Shown piece after piece: positions 38,596 through 47,918 of a stretch of 64,000 nt of DNA. Each line of letters begins with the position of its first letter. Positions within the stretch are counted from its first letter, which is position 1. The notes under the pieces were generated by a model, which had not been told where the DNA came from, made no database searches, and saw only the letters and a program-made list of their open reading frames with translations. Origin of the DNA: JACKBK01 sp963707275 (lineage in GTDB: Bacteria > Chloroflexota > Anaerolineae > JAAEKA01). The stretch spans positions 134,929-198,928 of the forward strand of contig CAVPPH010000009.1 in NCBI GenBank assembly GCA_963707275.1, written 5' to 3'. Position numbers and translations under genes: made by a program.

Positions 38596-39900
38596 CTACG
38601 CCGGCACCGGGAAGTGGCGGCAAAGCGCCTGCACCTCGCCATGAATGCGCGCTTGCAGCGCCTCGTTGTCGGTGTCGCGCACGATCTCGCCGATCCACGC
38701 CGGCGATCTGGCGCATCTCGTCAGCGCCGAAGCCGCGCGTGGTGACTGCCGGTGTGCCCAGCCGGATACCGCTGGAAATCGTCGGCTTCTCCGGGTCGTA
38801 GGGGATCATGTTCTTGTTGGTGTGGATGCCGGCGTTGTCCAGGGCGATCTCAGCCGCCTTGCCGGTCGCGCCGCACGGGCCGCAGGTCTACCAGCACCAG
38901 GTGGTTGTCGGTGCCGCCGCTGACCAGCCGCAGACCTTCATCTTCCAACGCGCCCGCCAGTGTCTGTGCGTTGTCCAGCACGCGCTGGCAATAGGCCCGA
39001 AACTCGGGCTGCAACGCTTCGCCGAAGGCCACCGCCTTGGCCGCGATGGCGTGCATCAACGGGCCGCCCTGGTGCCGGGGAACACGGCGCTGTCGATCTT
39101 CCTGGCCAGCTCTTCTGTGCTGAGGATCAACCCGCCGCGCGGGCCGCGCAGGGTCTTGTGCGTCGTGCTGGTGACCACATCGCAGTAGGGAATCGGGTCG
39201 GGGTGCAGATCGGCGGCGACGAGGCCGGCAATGTGCGCCATGTCCATCATCAGGCGAGCGCCCACCGAATTGGCGATTGCACGCAGCAGCGGGAAGTCGA
39301 ACCAGCGCGGATAGGCGCTGGCGCCGGCGACGATCAGTTGTGGCTGGTGTTCCTCGGCCAGCGCGGCCACCTCGTCGTAGTCGATGCATTCGGTATCAGG
39401 ATGTACGCCGTACTGGACGAAGTTGTAGAACTTGCCGCTGGAGTTGAAGGCCGCGCCGTGGGTCAGGTGTCCGCCGTGGGCCAGCTTCAGCGCCAGCACC
39501 GTGTCGCCCGGCTTGATCAGTGCCAGATAGGCGGCGACGTTGGCCTGTGCGCCGGAGTGCGGCTGGACGTTGGCGTGTTCGGCGTCGAAAAGTCGCTTGA
39601 CGCGCTCGATGGCCAGCTCTTCGGCGACGTCGACGTATTGGCAGCCGCCGTAGTAGCGCTTGCCGGGATAGCCTTCGGCGTATTTGTTGGTCAACACCGA
39701 GCCCAGGGCCGCCAGCACGGCCGGGCTGACGTAGTTTTCCGATGCGATCAGTTCGATGCCGGTCTGCTGGCGCAGCCATTCCTGCTCGATGGCGCTGAAC
39801 AGCTCCGGGTCCTGCTGCGTGCAGGATCACGGCGCGGATCGGGCAGTGCGTCCCAGTGCTTCGCCGGCTCGGCGACAGCCTGGTCAAGAACAACGGTCAT
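38596..39900 (-). CDS. glyA: Serine hydroxymethyltransferase, several frameshifts
   Basis: MTVVLDQAVAEPAKHWDALP opens at 39900. ELIASENYVS is rebuilt after a frame break near 39820; QPHSGAQANVAAYLALIKPG and DVVTSTTHKTLRGPRGGLIL (the PLP lysine in THK) follow. The end reads EALQARIHGEVQALCRHFPV to TAG at 38596. Further breaks lie near 39070, 38875 and 38700. The enzyme converts serine and tetrahydrofolate to glycine and methylene-tetrahydrofolate. It is on the same strand as rlmB upstream, with 80 bases between. Confidence 0.93.
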
Positions 39901-39980
39901 GGGAATGCCTCCTGGATTTGTTATTCAAGGGACCGTGCTGGCTCGGTCGGAGACCGGCCAGAGCGGGGTTCTATTTTCTT

Positions 39981-40736
39981 CTTATTTGCCCGCTTTGCGG
40001 GCGCTGTTGGCGACGATCAGCGCGGCTGAACCGGCCACGATGCGTTGAGCGACTCGATCTTGCCTGACAACGGGATGCGCACCAGCCAGTCACAGGTCTC
40101 GCGGATCAGCCTGCTGAGCCCGCTGCTCTCGGCGCCGATGACCAGGGCCAGCGTGCCAGTGAAATCGCTTTGCAGCAGATCCTTGGCCTCAGGCTGGTTG
40201 TCGAGACCGGCGATCCAGACACCGCGCTGCTTGAACTCAGCCAGCGTGCGCGCGACGTTGGTGACGTGGACGACGCGCAGATGCTCCACCGCGCCGGCTG
40301 AGCTGTTGCACACAGCCGGCGTGATGCCGACAGCCCGCCGGTCGGGCAGAAACACGCCGTGGACGCCCACCGCCTCGGCCGTGCGCAACAGCGTGCCGAC
40401 GTTCTGTGGGTCTTCCAGGTGATCCAGAAGCAACACAAAAGGCGGCTCGTCCAGGCTGCGGGCGTAAGCGAACACCTCGCCCAGATTGGAATACGGGTAC
40501 GGGCTGCATTCCAGCGCGACGCCCTGATGGTTGACGCCGGGCAGCATTTTGTCGAACTGGGCGCGCTCCACCTGCTGCACGCGGCAATTGATCTCGCGCG
40601 CCAGGGTCTGGATGTCGGCGACGATGCCGATCTGTTTGACCCCGGAAGCAAGGCTGAGTGAGTAGAAGTGACGCCGGCGTGCTCGCAGCGCTTCATGCAC
40701 TGCCTGCCGGCCGTAGAGGATATCGATGGGTGCCAT
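39981..40736 (-). CDS. rlmB: 23S rRNA (guanosine-2'-O)-methyltransferase RlmB / TrmH family, one frameshift
   Basis: The substrate-binding N-terminal domain opens DILYGRQAVHEALRARRRHF. The SPOUT domain has VLLLDHLEDPQNVGTLLRTA, VFLPDRRAVGITPAVCNSSA and LVIGAESSGLSRLIRETCDW, ending in IPLSGKIESLNAS. The frame breaks at about 40035 (one missing G) and the normal tail VAGSAALIVANSARKAGK runs to TAA at 39981. It matches the TrmH-type methylase that modifies G2251 in the ribosomal P loop. Confidence 0.92.
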
Positions 40737-40740
40737 TTTT

Positions 40741-40832
40741 TGTGGGCGGTGATCGGCAATCAGTGATCGGTAAACGGTCAGAGGTCAGTAATCCGATCAC
40801 TGACTAACGATCACCGATTACTGATCACTGAA
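40741..40832. repeat. GATCGGTAATC / GATTACTGATCA filler repeats
   Basis: Inverted groups of the unit GTGATCGG-CAATCA-GTGATCGG and CGATCACTGA...GATCACCGATTACTGATCA fill the gap between rlmB and cysS and just touch the cysS stop. It is the same unit as inside dnaE at 26.4 kb. Confidence 0.75.
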
Positions 40833-42220
40833 TCCGCCAGGTGCTTCCTTCGCGTGTGTCTTCGACCATTACACCCAGGTCGATCAGTCGGTTGCGTATC
40901 TCGTCGGCCAGGGCGAACTGTTTGGCCGCCCGCAGCTTGCTGCGCATCTCCAGCAGCAGGTCGATGAACGGCGCGGCTTCGGCGCCAGTTGCCTCGCTGC
41001 TCAGTTGCAGCCCCAGAATGCCGGCCAGCTCAGCCAGCACGCCCTGCGCCGCTGCCAGCGGTTCAACAGCCACACCCGCGTCGCGCGCCCGGTTGATCTC
41101 GGTGACCAGCTCGAAGAGGCAGCCCAGCGCGCCGGCAGTGTTGAAGTCGTCGTCCATCGCCTCTTCGAACCCGCGCGCGCGTCTGCTCGGCGGCCGCTTG
41201 CAGGTTGTCCACCGCGTCGCCCGCGGTGACTGTGCCAGTCGCCGGTCGCAGTGCGCCGCGCAGCCGTGCCAGCGCGCGCTCGTTGTCCTCGACCACCGTA
41301 TCGTTGTAGGCCAGCGGCTTGCGGTAGTGCGAGGAGAGGATCAGCAGCCGCAGGACGCTGGCATCGTGTTGCGCCAGAAAGTCGTCGACTGTGACCAGAT
41401 TGCCCAGGCTCTTGGACATCTTCTCGCCCTTGAGCTGCAACATGCCGTTGTGCATCCAGTAGCGGGCGAAGCGGCGTGCCGGTGTAGCTCTCGGTCTGGG
41501 CGATCTCGTTCTCGTGGTGCGGGAAGACCAGGTCGTTGCCGCCGCCGTGGATGTCGATCTGTTCGCCCAGGTGCTTGAGCGCCATGGCCGAGCACTCGAT
41601 GTGCCAGCCCGGTCGCCCGGGACCCCACGGGCTGTGCCAGGCCGGCTCGCCCGGCTTCTGCGCCTTCCACAGCGCGAAGTCGTTGACATCTTCTTTGGTT
41701 TCGTCGGACTCGACGCGTGTGCCGGCCATCGCCTCGTCCAGCTTGCGCCGGCTGAGCTTGCCGTAGTCGTCGTCCTGGCGCACGCGGAAGTAGACGTCGC
41801 CGTCCATGGTGTAGGCGTAGCGCGTCTCTTGCAGTGTTTGCACCATCTCCACTGATCTCATCGATGGTCTCCGACACCTGCGGGTAGGTCGTGGCCGGGA
41901 GGATGCCCAGTTCATCGATGTGGCGCTTGAACTCGCCGATATAGCGGTTGGCGATGGCAAAAGGATCGTCGCCCGTACTCGATAGAGCGGCGGATGATCT
42001 TGTCATCGACATCGGTGAAGTTCATGACGTGATCGACCTGGTAGCCCTTGTATTCCAGGTAGCGCCGGACCACGTCGAATACGATGGCCGACATCGCGTG
42101 GCCGATGTGCGCCTTGTCGTAGACCGTCGGACCGCAGACGTACATGCGCACTTTGCCCGGCTCGACTGTTTCGAAAGGCTCCTTGCGCCGCGTGAGCGTG
42201 TTGTAGACCTGAATAGCCAT
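40825..42220 (-). CDS. cysS: Cysteinyl-tRNA synthetase, about five frameshifts
   Basis: The start at 42220 gives MAIQVYNTLTRRKEPFETVE. YVCGPTVYDKAHIGHAMSAI holds the HIGH motif and a zinc cysteine, HVMNFTDVDDKIIRR follows, and MSKSLGNLVTVDDFLAQHDA is the KMSKS loop. The end has LGVMVEDTREGSTWRIQ. Frame breaks near 41985, 41855, 41475, 41180 and nearby are each bridged by continuous family sequence. The zinc-binding ECSAMALKHLGEQIDIHGGG is also intact. The enzyme charges tRNA-Cys. It lies downstream of the PIN/TRAM gene on the same strand. Confidence 0.93.
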
Positions 42221-42223
42221 GAG

Positions 42224-43298
42224 TTAGTTGCCGTTGTTAATCGGCGCACCGAAGATCATCCGGCCCGCGCTGGTTTGCAGCACCTTGGTGACCTGCACGT
42301 CGATTTCCTTGTCGATGTAGCGGTGGCCGTTTTCCACCACCACCATGGTGCCGTCGTCCAGATAGCCCACGCCCTGGCCGTACTCCTTGCCCTCGTCGAT
42401 GACACGCACGGTGATCGACTCGCCGGGCAGCACCAGCACCTTGACGGCGTTGGCCAGCGCGTTGATGTTCAGGATCTTGACGCCCTGAAGCTGCGCTACC
42501 TGGTTGAGATTGAAGTCGTTGGTGATCATCGGACAATTGAGCTGTTTGGCAAGCTGGACCAGCTTGTCGTCCACCTGGCGGACGTTCTTGACATCCATGT
42601 CGGTGATGACAACCGGCACCAGCGAGTTCGCGCTGCAGCTTGGCCAGCATGTCCAGCCCACGGCGGCCGCGGTTGCGCCGCAATGAGTTCGACGAGTCGG
42701 CGATGTACTGCACCTCGTTGAGGACGAAGCGCGGGATCAGCATCGGCCCCTGGATGAAGCCCGTCTGGCTGATGTCGGCAATGCGGCCATCGATGATGAC
42801 GCTGCTGTCCAGCAAGACCGACAGCGGCTCCGTCTCAGGCGCCGTCACTTTGTCTGCCTCACTGCCCTTTGGCTGGAAGCGACCACCGACCATGTTGGTG
42901 ATGTCATCGGCGCGCAACACCATGACGGTGATGCCCAGGTAGCCGAAAACGACTGCGCCGATGGCGGGGAGGAGGTTGCCGAAGGGAGCTGGCAGCTTGG
43001 AAAGCGGCAGCGCCAGCAGCGCGGCAATGATCAGCCCGATGATCAGCCCGATGCCGCCGGCCACCAGTTGCTGCACGGGGAGCTGACGGATGACCCGTCG
43101 AACCCAACGCGCCGGCTTGGTGGTGAGATAAGGAGCTACGATTGCGCCGATGACCGCGAATACAAGCGCAAAGGGTACTGCCCATTTCAGTGTATCGATC
43201 GTCAACTCCGTGGAACCGGCGATCAGTGTACCAACATACCAGCCAATAAGTCCAAAGATGAAAAATAAGATAACACGAAAAATACGATCGGCCGTCAT
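42224..43298 (-). CDS. YacL-like PIN/TRAM domain membrane protein, one frameshift
   Basis: Four N-terminal helices (for example LFFIFGLIGWYVGTLIAG, VAGGIGLIIGLIIAALLALP and IGAVVFGYLGITVMVLRADD) precede a PIN nuclease-like domain, with SVLLDSSVIIDGRIADISQT (first acidic residues), MITNDFNLNQVAQLQGVKIL, and a TRAM domain near the end (GQGVGYLDDGTMVVVENGHR). The frame breaks near 42625 and resumes at LVPVVITDMDVKNV. Proteins of this plan (Bacillus YacL) often adjoin ispD or cysS, as here. The biological role is unsettled; RNA binding or cleavage at the membrane is the usual suggestion. Confidence 0.9.
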
Positions 43299-43448
43299 AT
43301 GTGTCTACCTCCTGTGTAGATTTCCCCTCGACCTGTGACTCAGGCGACTGAGCACAACCCTTCAAGACGGACCCGAAGCCAACGATAAAATGATTCCTGC
43401 AACCTGAGTTTACATCATTACCAGAGAATACGCAACAAGATTAGGCGC

Positions 43449-43491
43449 GAAAAAAACTGCGCCGGGCGTGGAACGGGGTGCCCGGCGCAGT
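43449..43491 (-). terminator. Terminator of the infC-rpmI-rplT operon
   Basis: ACTGCGCCGGGC (43456-43467) and GCCCGGCGCAGT (43480-43491) form a 12-bp stem, followed on the minus strand by seven T residues (complement of 43450-43456). It lies 30 bases past the rplT stop. Confidence 0.92.
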
Positions 43492-43520
43492 CAGGGAGCA
43501 GCTTTGATTTGTAACGGGGT

Positions 43521-43874
43521 TCAGGCGGCGTTGCGCGCCATATCGGCGATCTGGGTGAACGTGGCCGCGTCGTAAACGGCGATGTCAGCCAGAACCTTGC
43601 GGTCAATCTCGACGTTGGCGAGCTTAAGGCCGTGCACAAGCCGGCTGTAAGGCAGGCCATTCTGGCGTGATGCCGCGTTAATGCGGGCGATCCACAGCCG
43701 GCGGAAATCGCGCTTGCGATTGCGGCGGTCGCGATGCGAATACCACAAGGCCTTCAACATCGCCTCGTTGGCGCGCCGGAACAGGAGATGCTTGGAACCT
43801 TTTTGGCCGCGTGTCAGTTTAAGTACTTTACGATGACGGTTGCGAGCCGTCACACCACGTTTTACTCTGGTCAT
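43521..43874 (-). CDS. rplT: 50S ribosomal protein L20
   Basis: Intact, 117 residues. MTRVKRGVTARNRHRKVLKL and RRNRKRDFRRLWIARINAAS are the basic N-terminal extension and core signature of L20; LPYSRLVHGLKLANVEIDRK follows. L20 is needed for early 50S assembly and in many bacteria represses its own operon. It is the last gene of the infC-rpmI-rplT operon and ends before a strong terminator. Confidence 0.97.
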   Translation of the reverse strand: MTRVKRGVTARNRHRKVLKLTRGQKGSKHLLFRRANEAMLKALWYSHRDRRNRKRDFRRLWIARINAASRQNGLPYSRLVHGLKLANVEIDRKVLADIAVYDAATFTQIADMARNAA

Positions 43875-43904
43875 TCTTTGGTGCCTCTTGGTAAGTGGAT
43901 GCCG

Positions 43905-44108
43905 CTATTCCAGGGTGGGAGCCAGTTTCTTCACCCGCCGACGCGCGGCGGTCTGGTCAATGACGTGCGCGGAGCTATAGGTGGCCTTCACCTTGGGCGA
44001 CTTTTTGCGGCGCAGGTGGCCCTTGCCCTGGCGCATACACATCAGTTTTCCCGTGCCGGAATACTTGAAGCGTTTTGCCGTTGCTTTGTGAGTCTTGATC
44101 TTTGGCAT
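43905..44108 (-). CDS. rpmI: 50S ribosomal protein L35
   Basis: Intact, 67 residues. MPKIKTHKATAKRFKYSGTG and the Lys/Arg-rich body ending RRRVKKLAPTLE are typical of L35. It lies between infC and rplT, the conserved order. Confidence 0.97.
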   Translation of the reverse strand: MPKIKTHKATAKRFKYSGTGKLMCMRQGKGHLRRKKSPKVKATYSSAHVIDQTAARRRVKKLAPTLE

Positions 44109-44188
44109 ATCAATCTCTCCTCAGTACATTTTCAGTACGTTGCCATTTTCCACCAGACTGCCGACCGTGACGCGTCGCTGCCGGTGCA

Positions 44189-44716
44189 TTATTTCGTTGG
44201 TTTCGTTGATTTCGGCGCCATGATCATCAGAAGGCTGCGACCTTCCATGCCTGGCGCCTTTTCGATATCACCCACGTCCTGCAGGTCAGCAGCGACCCGT
44301 TTCAGCAGCTCTTCTGCCACTTCAGGATGGGTGATTTCCCTGCCGCGAAAGCGTACACGAACCTTGACTTTGGATTCGTCCAGCAGGAACTTGCGCGCGC
44401 GGCGCAAAACCACAGCAATGTCGTGCTCGCCCGTCTTTGGCCGAAGCCGAATCTCTTTGATCTCGACTTCCTTCTGAGCTTTGCGCGCTTCCCGTTCTTT
44501 CTTGGCGCGTTCATACTGGAACTTGCCAAAGTCCATCAAACGGCAGACCGGCGGGTCAGCCTGCGGCGCAACCTCGACCAAATCCGTGTTCAGTTCCTGC
44601 GCCATCGCCAGCGCTTGCGCTCGCGTCATGACGCCTAGCTGCGTGCCGTCGATCCCGATGACCCGCAACTCGGGCGCTCTGATGCGCTCATTAATTCGAT
44701 GTGTTTTGGTGCTAAT
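44189..44716 (-). CDS. infC: Translation initiation factor IF-3, probable AUU start
   Basis: The protein begins ISTKTHRINERIRAPELRVI from an ATT codon at 44716-44714, preceded by AGAAGGGGG at a proper distance. The family starts at this point, and the longer frame upstream has no homology. NTDLVEVAPQADPPVCRLMD and FGKFQYERAKKEREARKAQK are the N-domain and linker signatures; FRGREITHPEVAEELLKR is the C-domain. 175 residues, normal length. IF-3 rejects bad start codons, and an AUU start in infC lets the factor limit its own synthesis, as known in Escherichia coli. First gene of the L35/L20 operon. Confidence 0.94.
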   Translation of the reverse strand: MSTKTHRINERIRAPELRVIGIDGTQLGVMTRAQALAMAQELNTDLVEVAPQADPPVCRLMDFGKFQYERAKKEREARKAQKEVEIKEIRLRPKTGEHDIAVVLRRARKFLLDESKVKVRVRFRGREITHPEVAEELLKRVAADLQDVGDIEKAPGMEGRSLLMIMAPKSTKPTK

Positions 44717-44820
44717 TGCAACCCCCTTCTCAGGGTTTACATGTTGAAGGCCAGAAAAATGACCATCTCTATACCGAACACAACGCCCCCGTACTGACGC
44801 ACGGGAGCGTCTCCTAAACA
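44717..44820 (-). promoter_or_regulatory. Structured mRNA leader of infC
   Basis: On the minus strand the leader holds ACGCTCCCGT...ACGGGGGCGT (hairpin over about 44786-44813) and then AACCC...GGGTT around AGAAGGGG, which covers the ribosome-binding site of infC. This arrangement could support translational self-control by IF-3 or L20. Confidence 0.5.
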
Positions 44821-44827
44821 CAGGCAG

Positions 44828-44856
44828 ATTATAGACGAATTCAGAGGAGGAGTCAA
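44828..44856 (-). promoter_or_regulatory. Promoter of infC-rpmI-rplT
   Basis: On the minus strand TTGACT (complement of 44851-44856), a 17-base spacer, and TATAAT (complement of 44828-44833). Near-consensus, as expected for a ribosomal operon. Confidence 0.85.
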
Positions 44857-44887
44857 ATCGTCGCTGCTCTTCAAAGGCTGCCTCTGG

Positions 44888-44917
44888 TTGCTCTCGCTGC
44901 CTGAACCATGGTACAAT
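44888..44917 (+). promoter_or_regulatory. Promoter of the surface-protein gene
   Basis: TTGCTC (44888-44893), an 18-base spacer, and TGG-TACAAT (-10 at 44912-44917). It is divergent from the infC promoter, and the ATG follows at 44979. Confidence 0.55.
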
Positions 44918-44978
44918 GCCAACATTCTTTGTGATCCCCGGTGAAATCGCCGGATGCATTTGTCGAAGGAGCGTTGCC

Positions 44979-46634
44979 ATGGTCCATCGGTATCACCTTT
45001 GCGCCGTCGCGTTGCTGTGCGCCTTGCTGGGGCTGGTTGTTGTGCCGCCTGCTGGCGCACGTGCCGGCGTTCCTCCTTTCCAGACGTGCAGCAATGTGAT
45101 CCTGAACGGCGGGTTTGAGACCACGGGCAACTGGGCGCTGGGACCCGGCCCGCTACCGCCCAACTATGTCAACTCGCCGGTCTACAGCGGCAGTTGGGCT
45201 ATGCAAACAGGCAGCCCGGGACCGACCAACAACGCCGCCAACTCCTGGATCTACCAGCGCATTACCATCCCCAACAACGCCATCAGCGCCGACCTCGCCT
45301 TTTGGGTCTGGCGGGAGAGCGCCCCCAACCCCGGGACTGACGTTCAGCAAGCCTTGCTGATGATACCGGGATCCACTGATCTCAGCCAGCCCTTTCAGGT
45401 ACTTTGGAGCACGCAGGCCAATGCGCCCGCCTGGCAGAAGATAGTGACCTCGCTGATCAACCAGAAGGGGCGCACGCTGGACCTGTACTTCAATGTCTAC
45501 AACGATGGCCTTGGCGGCAACACGGCGATGATCCTGGACAACGTCACGCTGACGATCTGCCAGCCCGCTGCCACGCCTTCACCGCTGCCCAGTGTCACCC
45601 CCTGGCCCACGCAGACGCCGACGCCGCTGTCCAGCAGCACGCCCTTCCCGACGCCTTCACCAGTGGCCAGCGTCACGGCGTCGCCGTCCCCCGGCGCAAC
45701 GCCCTTTCCGACACCTGCAGGCTCGGCAACGCCCATTCCGTCTGATTGCGTAGACATCATCAGAAATGGCGGTTTCGAGTGGGACGGCGACTGGGCGCTG
45801 GGCTGGGATCCCTTGCTTCCTTTCTACAACGGCAATGCCGCGTTCGTGCATAGCGGCGCGCGCAGCATGGCGCAGGGATCGGTCAATCAGGCGCCGGTGA
45901 CGACCCCTGCCTACTCTTCCATCCGCCAGGACATCACGCTGCCGCCGGGCGCGGCAACCGCCAACATCACCTTTTGGTATTACCCCCTTTCCAACGCGGC
46001 TGCAGGCGGTCTCAATCGCCAGGAGCTGATTCTGCTGGACCCGTTGGCCTACGATGAGACGGTGGCCGTTCTGTGGCGCGTGACTGAGAACAGCCAGAGT
46101 TGGCAGTCGACAACGGTGGATCTGACTCAGTACCTGGGGCGCACACTAAGCGTCTACTTCAACGCCCGCAACGCCGGCGACGGCACGTGGACTGGCATGT
46201 ATCTGGACGACGTGTCGCTGGTCGTCTGTGGAGGCGCGGTTGCAGCGGTGCCTCTTGACCTGGTTGCCACAATACCTCCTGAGGTGTTTGCGACGATTGC
46301 TCCCTTTGTGCCGGAGACCATGGCTAACCTCCCGACGGACCAGCAAACTCAGGTAGCCATAGCCGGCGCGACTGTCATCTCTGTGTCACCTGTTCCAGCG
46401 ACGGAAGGTGATGTATCCACCGCGCCCACCGCTTCCAGCGGGGACGTGAACGACCAACCGCGGCGCGAGACGCGATCGTTTTCTTTCGGAAGCCTTGACA
46501 CCCGCACTGCCTTGATCGGCTTGGGAGTTGCAGCGTTTCTGGTTGTCTTGGGGATAGTCTGGTGGTTGCGGCGCAGGGATGGCACGGATTCCGGCAGTCA
46601 GTCGACGCCCAGCGACGGCCCGCCGAGCGCCTGA
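44979..46634 (+). CDS. Cell-surface protein with two carbohydrate-binding-like modules
   Basis: Intact; from ATG 44979 with AAGGAG seven bases upstream it has 551 residues. A signal peptide (LCAVALLCALLGLVVVPPAG) is followed by two related beta-sandwich modules that start VILNGGFETTGNWALGPGPL and IIRNGGFEWDGDWALGWDPL. Each ends with MILDNVTLTIC or MYLDDVSLVVC, the carbohydrate-binding-module (CBM4/9-like) plan. A Pro/Thr/Ser linker joins them. A C-terminal membrane helix (TALIGLGVAAFLVVLGIVWW) and a basic stretch anchor it. Ligand unknown. It is divergent from infC and alone in its transcript. Confidence 0.8.
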   Translation: MVHRYHLCAVALLCALLGLVVVPPAGARAGVPPFQTCSNVILNGGFETTGNWALGPGPLPPNYVNSPVYSGSWAMQTGSPGPTNNAANSWIYQRITIPNNAISADLAFWVWRESAPNPGTDVQQALLMIPGSTDLSQPFQVLWSTQANAPAWQKIVTSLINQKGRTLDLYFNVYNDGLGGNTAMILDNVTLTICQPAATPSPLPSVTPWPTQTPTPLSSSTPFPTPSPVASVTASPSPGATPFPTPAGSATPIPSDCVDIIRNGGFEWDGDWALGWDPLLPFYNGNAAFVHSGARSMAQGSVNQAPVTTPAYSSIRQDITLPPGAATANITFWYYPLSNAAAGGLNRQELILLDPLAYDETVAVLWRVTENSQSWQSTTVDLTQYLGRTLSVYFNARNAGDGTWTGMYLDDVSLVVCGGAVAAVPLDLVATIPPEVFATIAPFVPETMANLPTDQQTQVAIAGATVISVSPVPATEGDVSTAPTASSGDVNDQPRRETRSFSFGSLDTRTALIGLGVAAFLVVLGIVWWLRRRDGTDSGSQSTPSDGPPSA

Positions 46635-46738
46635 GCCGCTGTCGGGATGCAAGACCACAGCCCTGTTTTGCCTTTCGTGAAAGAATCGTCAGACAGTTAC
46701 TCCAAATCAAGACCAAGAATCAGGGTCACATCACCTGA

Positions 46739-47779
46739 ATGCAGAAAGGCAAGCTCTTGCAACTGAAGGTATTCAAGGACGAAACAGGTTTCGACCTGCT
46801 GCGTCCACACTGGAACGCACTGCTGGCACGCAGCGCAGCCAACACCCTGTTCCTGACCTGGGAATGGCAGTCCACCTGGTGGCGCTGCCTGGGCATGGGA
46901 GACCTGTACCTGCTGGCGTGGTTCGACGACGACCGGGTGGCTGGCATTGCGCCCCTTTTCCTGTCACAGGACGCTGACGGCTCCCACCGCTTCGGGCTGG
47001 TCGGCTGCATCGATGTCTCAGATTATCTGGACGTGATCGCCGCGCCGGGCTGTGAGGAAACGGTGTACAGCGGCATACTGGACTGGCTGTACGGTCCGGA
47101 CGCGCCTTCCTGGGATGCCATCCAACTCTGCAACCTGCCGCAGACCTCCGCGACCCATCGGCGACTGCCGGAACTGGCGGCCGCCCGTGGCCTCGACTGT
47201 GTCGTCGTCGTGGACGATGTGTGTCCTGTTATCGAGCTGCCGGCTGACTTCGAAACGTACCTGCAAGATGTGCTCAGCAAGAAGCAGCGCCACGAGGTAC
47301 GGCGCAAGGCGCGGCGCATCGAGGAAGCGACTGCCGTGACGTGGTATGCCATCGACGATGCGTCGGACTTGCAGGCCGAGACCGACGCTTTCATCGAGTT
47401 GCATCGCCTCAGCACCACCGAAAAACACAGCTTCATGACGCCTGAAATGCAGGTGTTTTTCCGGGACATCGTTCGTGAGACGCATCAGGCCGGCTGGCTC
47501 TACCTCGCATTCATCGAGTTGGATGGGCGGCGGGCGGCCGCGATGCTTGGTTTCGTATACGATGGCCGCCTGTTGGTCTATAACTCCGGCTACGACCCGC
47601 AAAACTTCGCCGAGCTAAGCCCCGGTATCGTCCTCACCAGCTACATCATCGAGGACGCGATCAAGCGCAAGCTGCGCATCTTCGACTTCCTGCAAGGGGA
47701 CGAGGTATACAAATACCGCTTCGGCGCGTCTGATACGCTGGTATACGACGTGACGATACAGAAGACGGCAGGTTCGTGA
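46739..47779 (+). CDS. GNAT-fold acetyltransferase of the CelD/BcsL (FemAB-like) type
   Basis: Intact, 346 residues. LFLTWEWQSTWWRCLGMGDL is the opening motif of this group, followed by LYLLAWFDDDRVAGIAPLFL. The second half has WLYLAFIELDGRRAAAMLGF and IFDFLQGDEVYKYRFGASDT, the conserved end (F-D-F-L-x-G-x-x-x-Y-K-x-x-x-G). Members often sit in exopolysaccharide gene clusters and acetylate sugars or transfer amino acids. Here it precedes a run of glycosyltransferases, which supports a role in polysaccharide modification. Confidence 0.85.
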   Translation: MQKGKLLQLKVFKDETGFDLLRPHWNALLARSAANTLFLTWEWQSTWWRCLGMGDLYLLAWFDDDRVAGIAPLFLSQDADGSHRFGLVGCIDVSDYLDVIAAPGCEETVYSGILDWLYGPDAPSWDAIQLCNLPQTSATHRRLPELAAARGLDCVVVVDDVCPVIELPADFETYLQDVLSKKQRHEVRRKARRIEEATAVTWYAIDDASDLQAETDAFIELHRLSTTEKHSFMTPEMQVFFRDIVRETHQAGWLYLAFIELDGRRAAAMLGFVYDGRLLVYNSGYDPQNFAELSPGIVLTSYIIEDAIKRKLRIFDFLQGDEVYKYRFGASDTLVYDVTIQKTAGS

Positions 47780-47860
47780 GCTGTGGATCTGCCATGGTTC
47801 GCTGACCGACAACTGTAGTGCGTATCATGCATTTCGTACGCGCGCGCCATTCGAGACCGA

Positions 47861-47885
47861 AATACGTAATGCGTAATACGTAACA
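47861..47885. repeat. ACGTAATGCGTAATACGTAA filler repeat
   Basis: AATACGTAATGCGTAATACG is a short tandem/inverted repeat of an ACGTAAT unit in the gap before the first glycosyltransferase. It belongs to the same class of low-complexity fillers as those at 26.4 and 40.7 kb. Confidence 0.55.
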
Positions 47886-47918
47886 CACGCCGCGAACTTC
47901 CTGCAAGCCAGCACATCC

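Noticed and set aside
44717..44980. Longer IF-3 starting at ATG 44980
   Set aside because: The extra 88 residues show no IF-3 homology and would run through the promoter and leader region.
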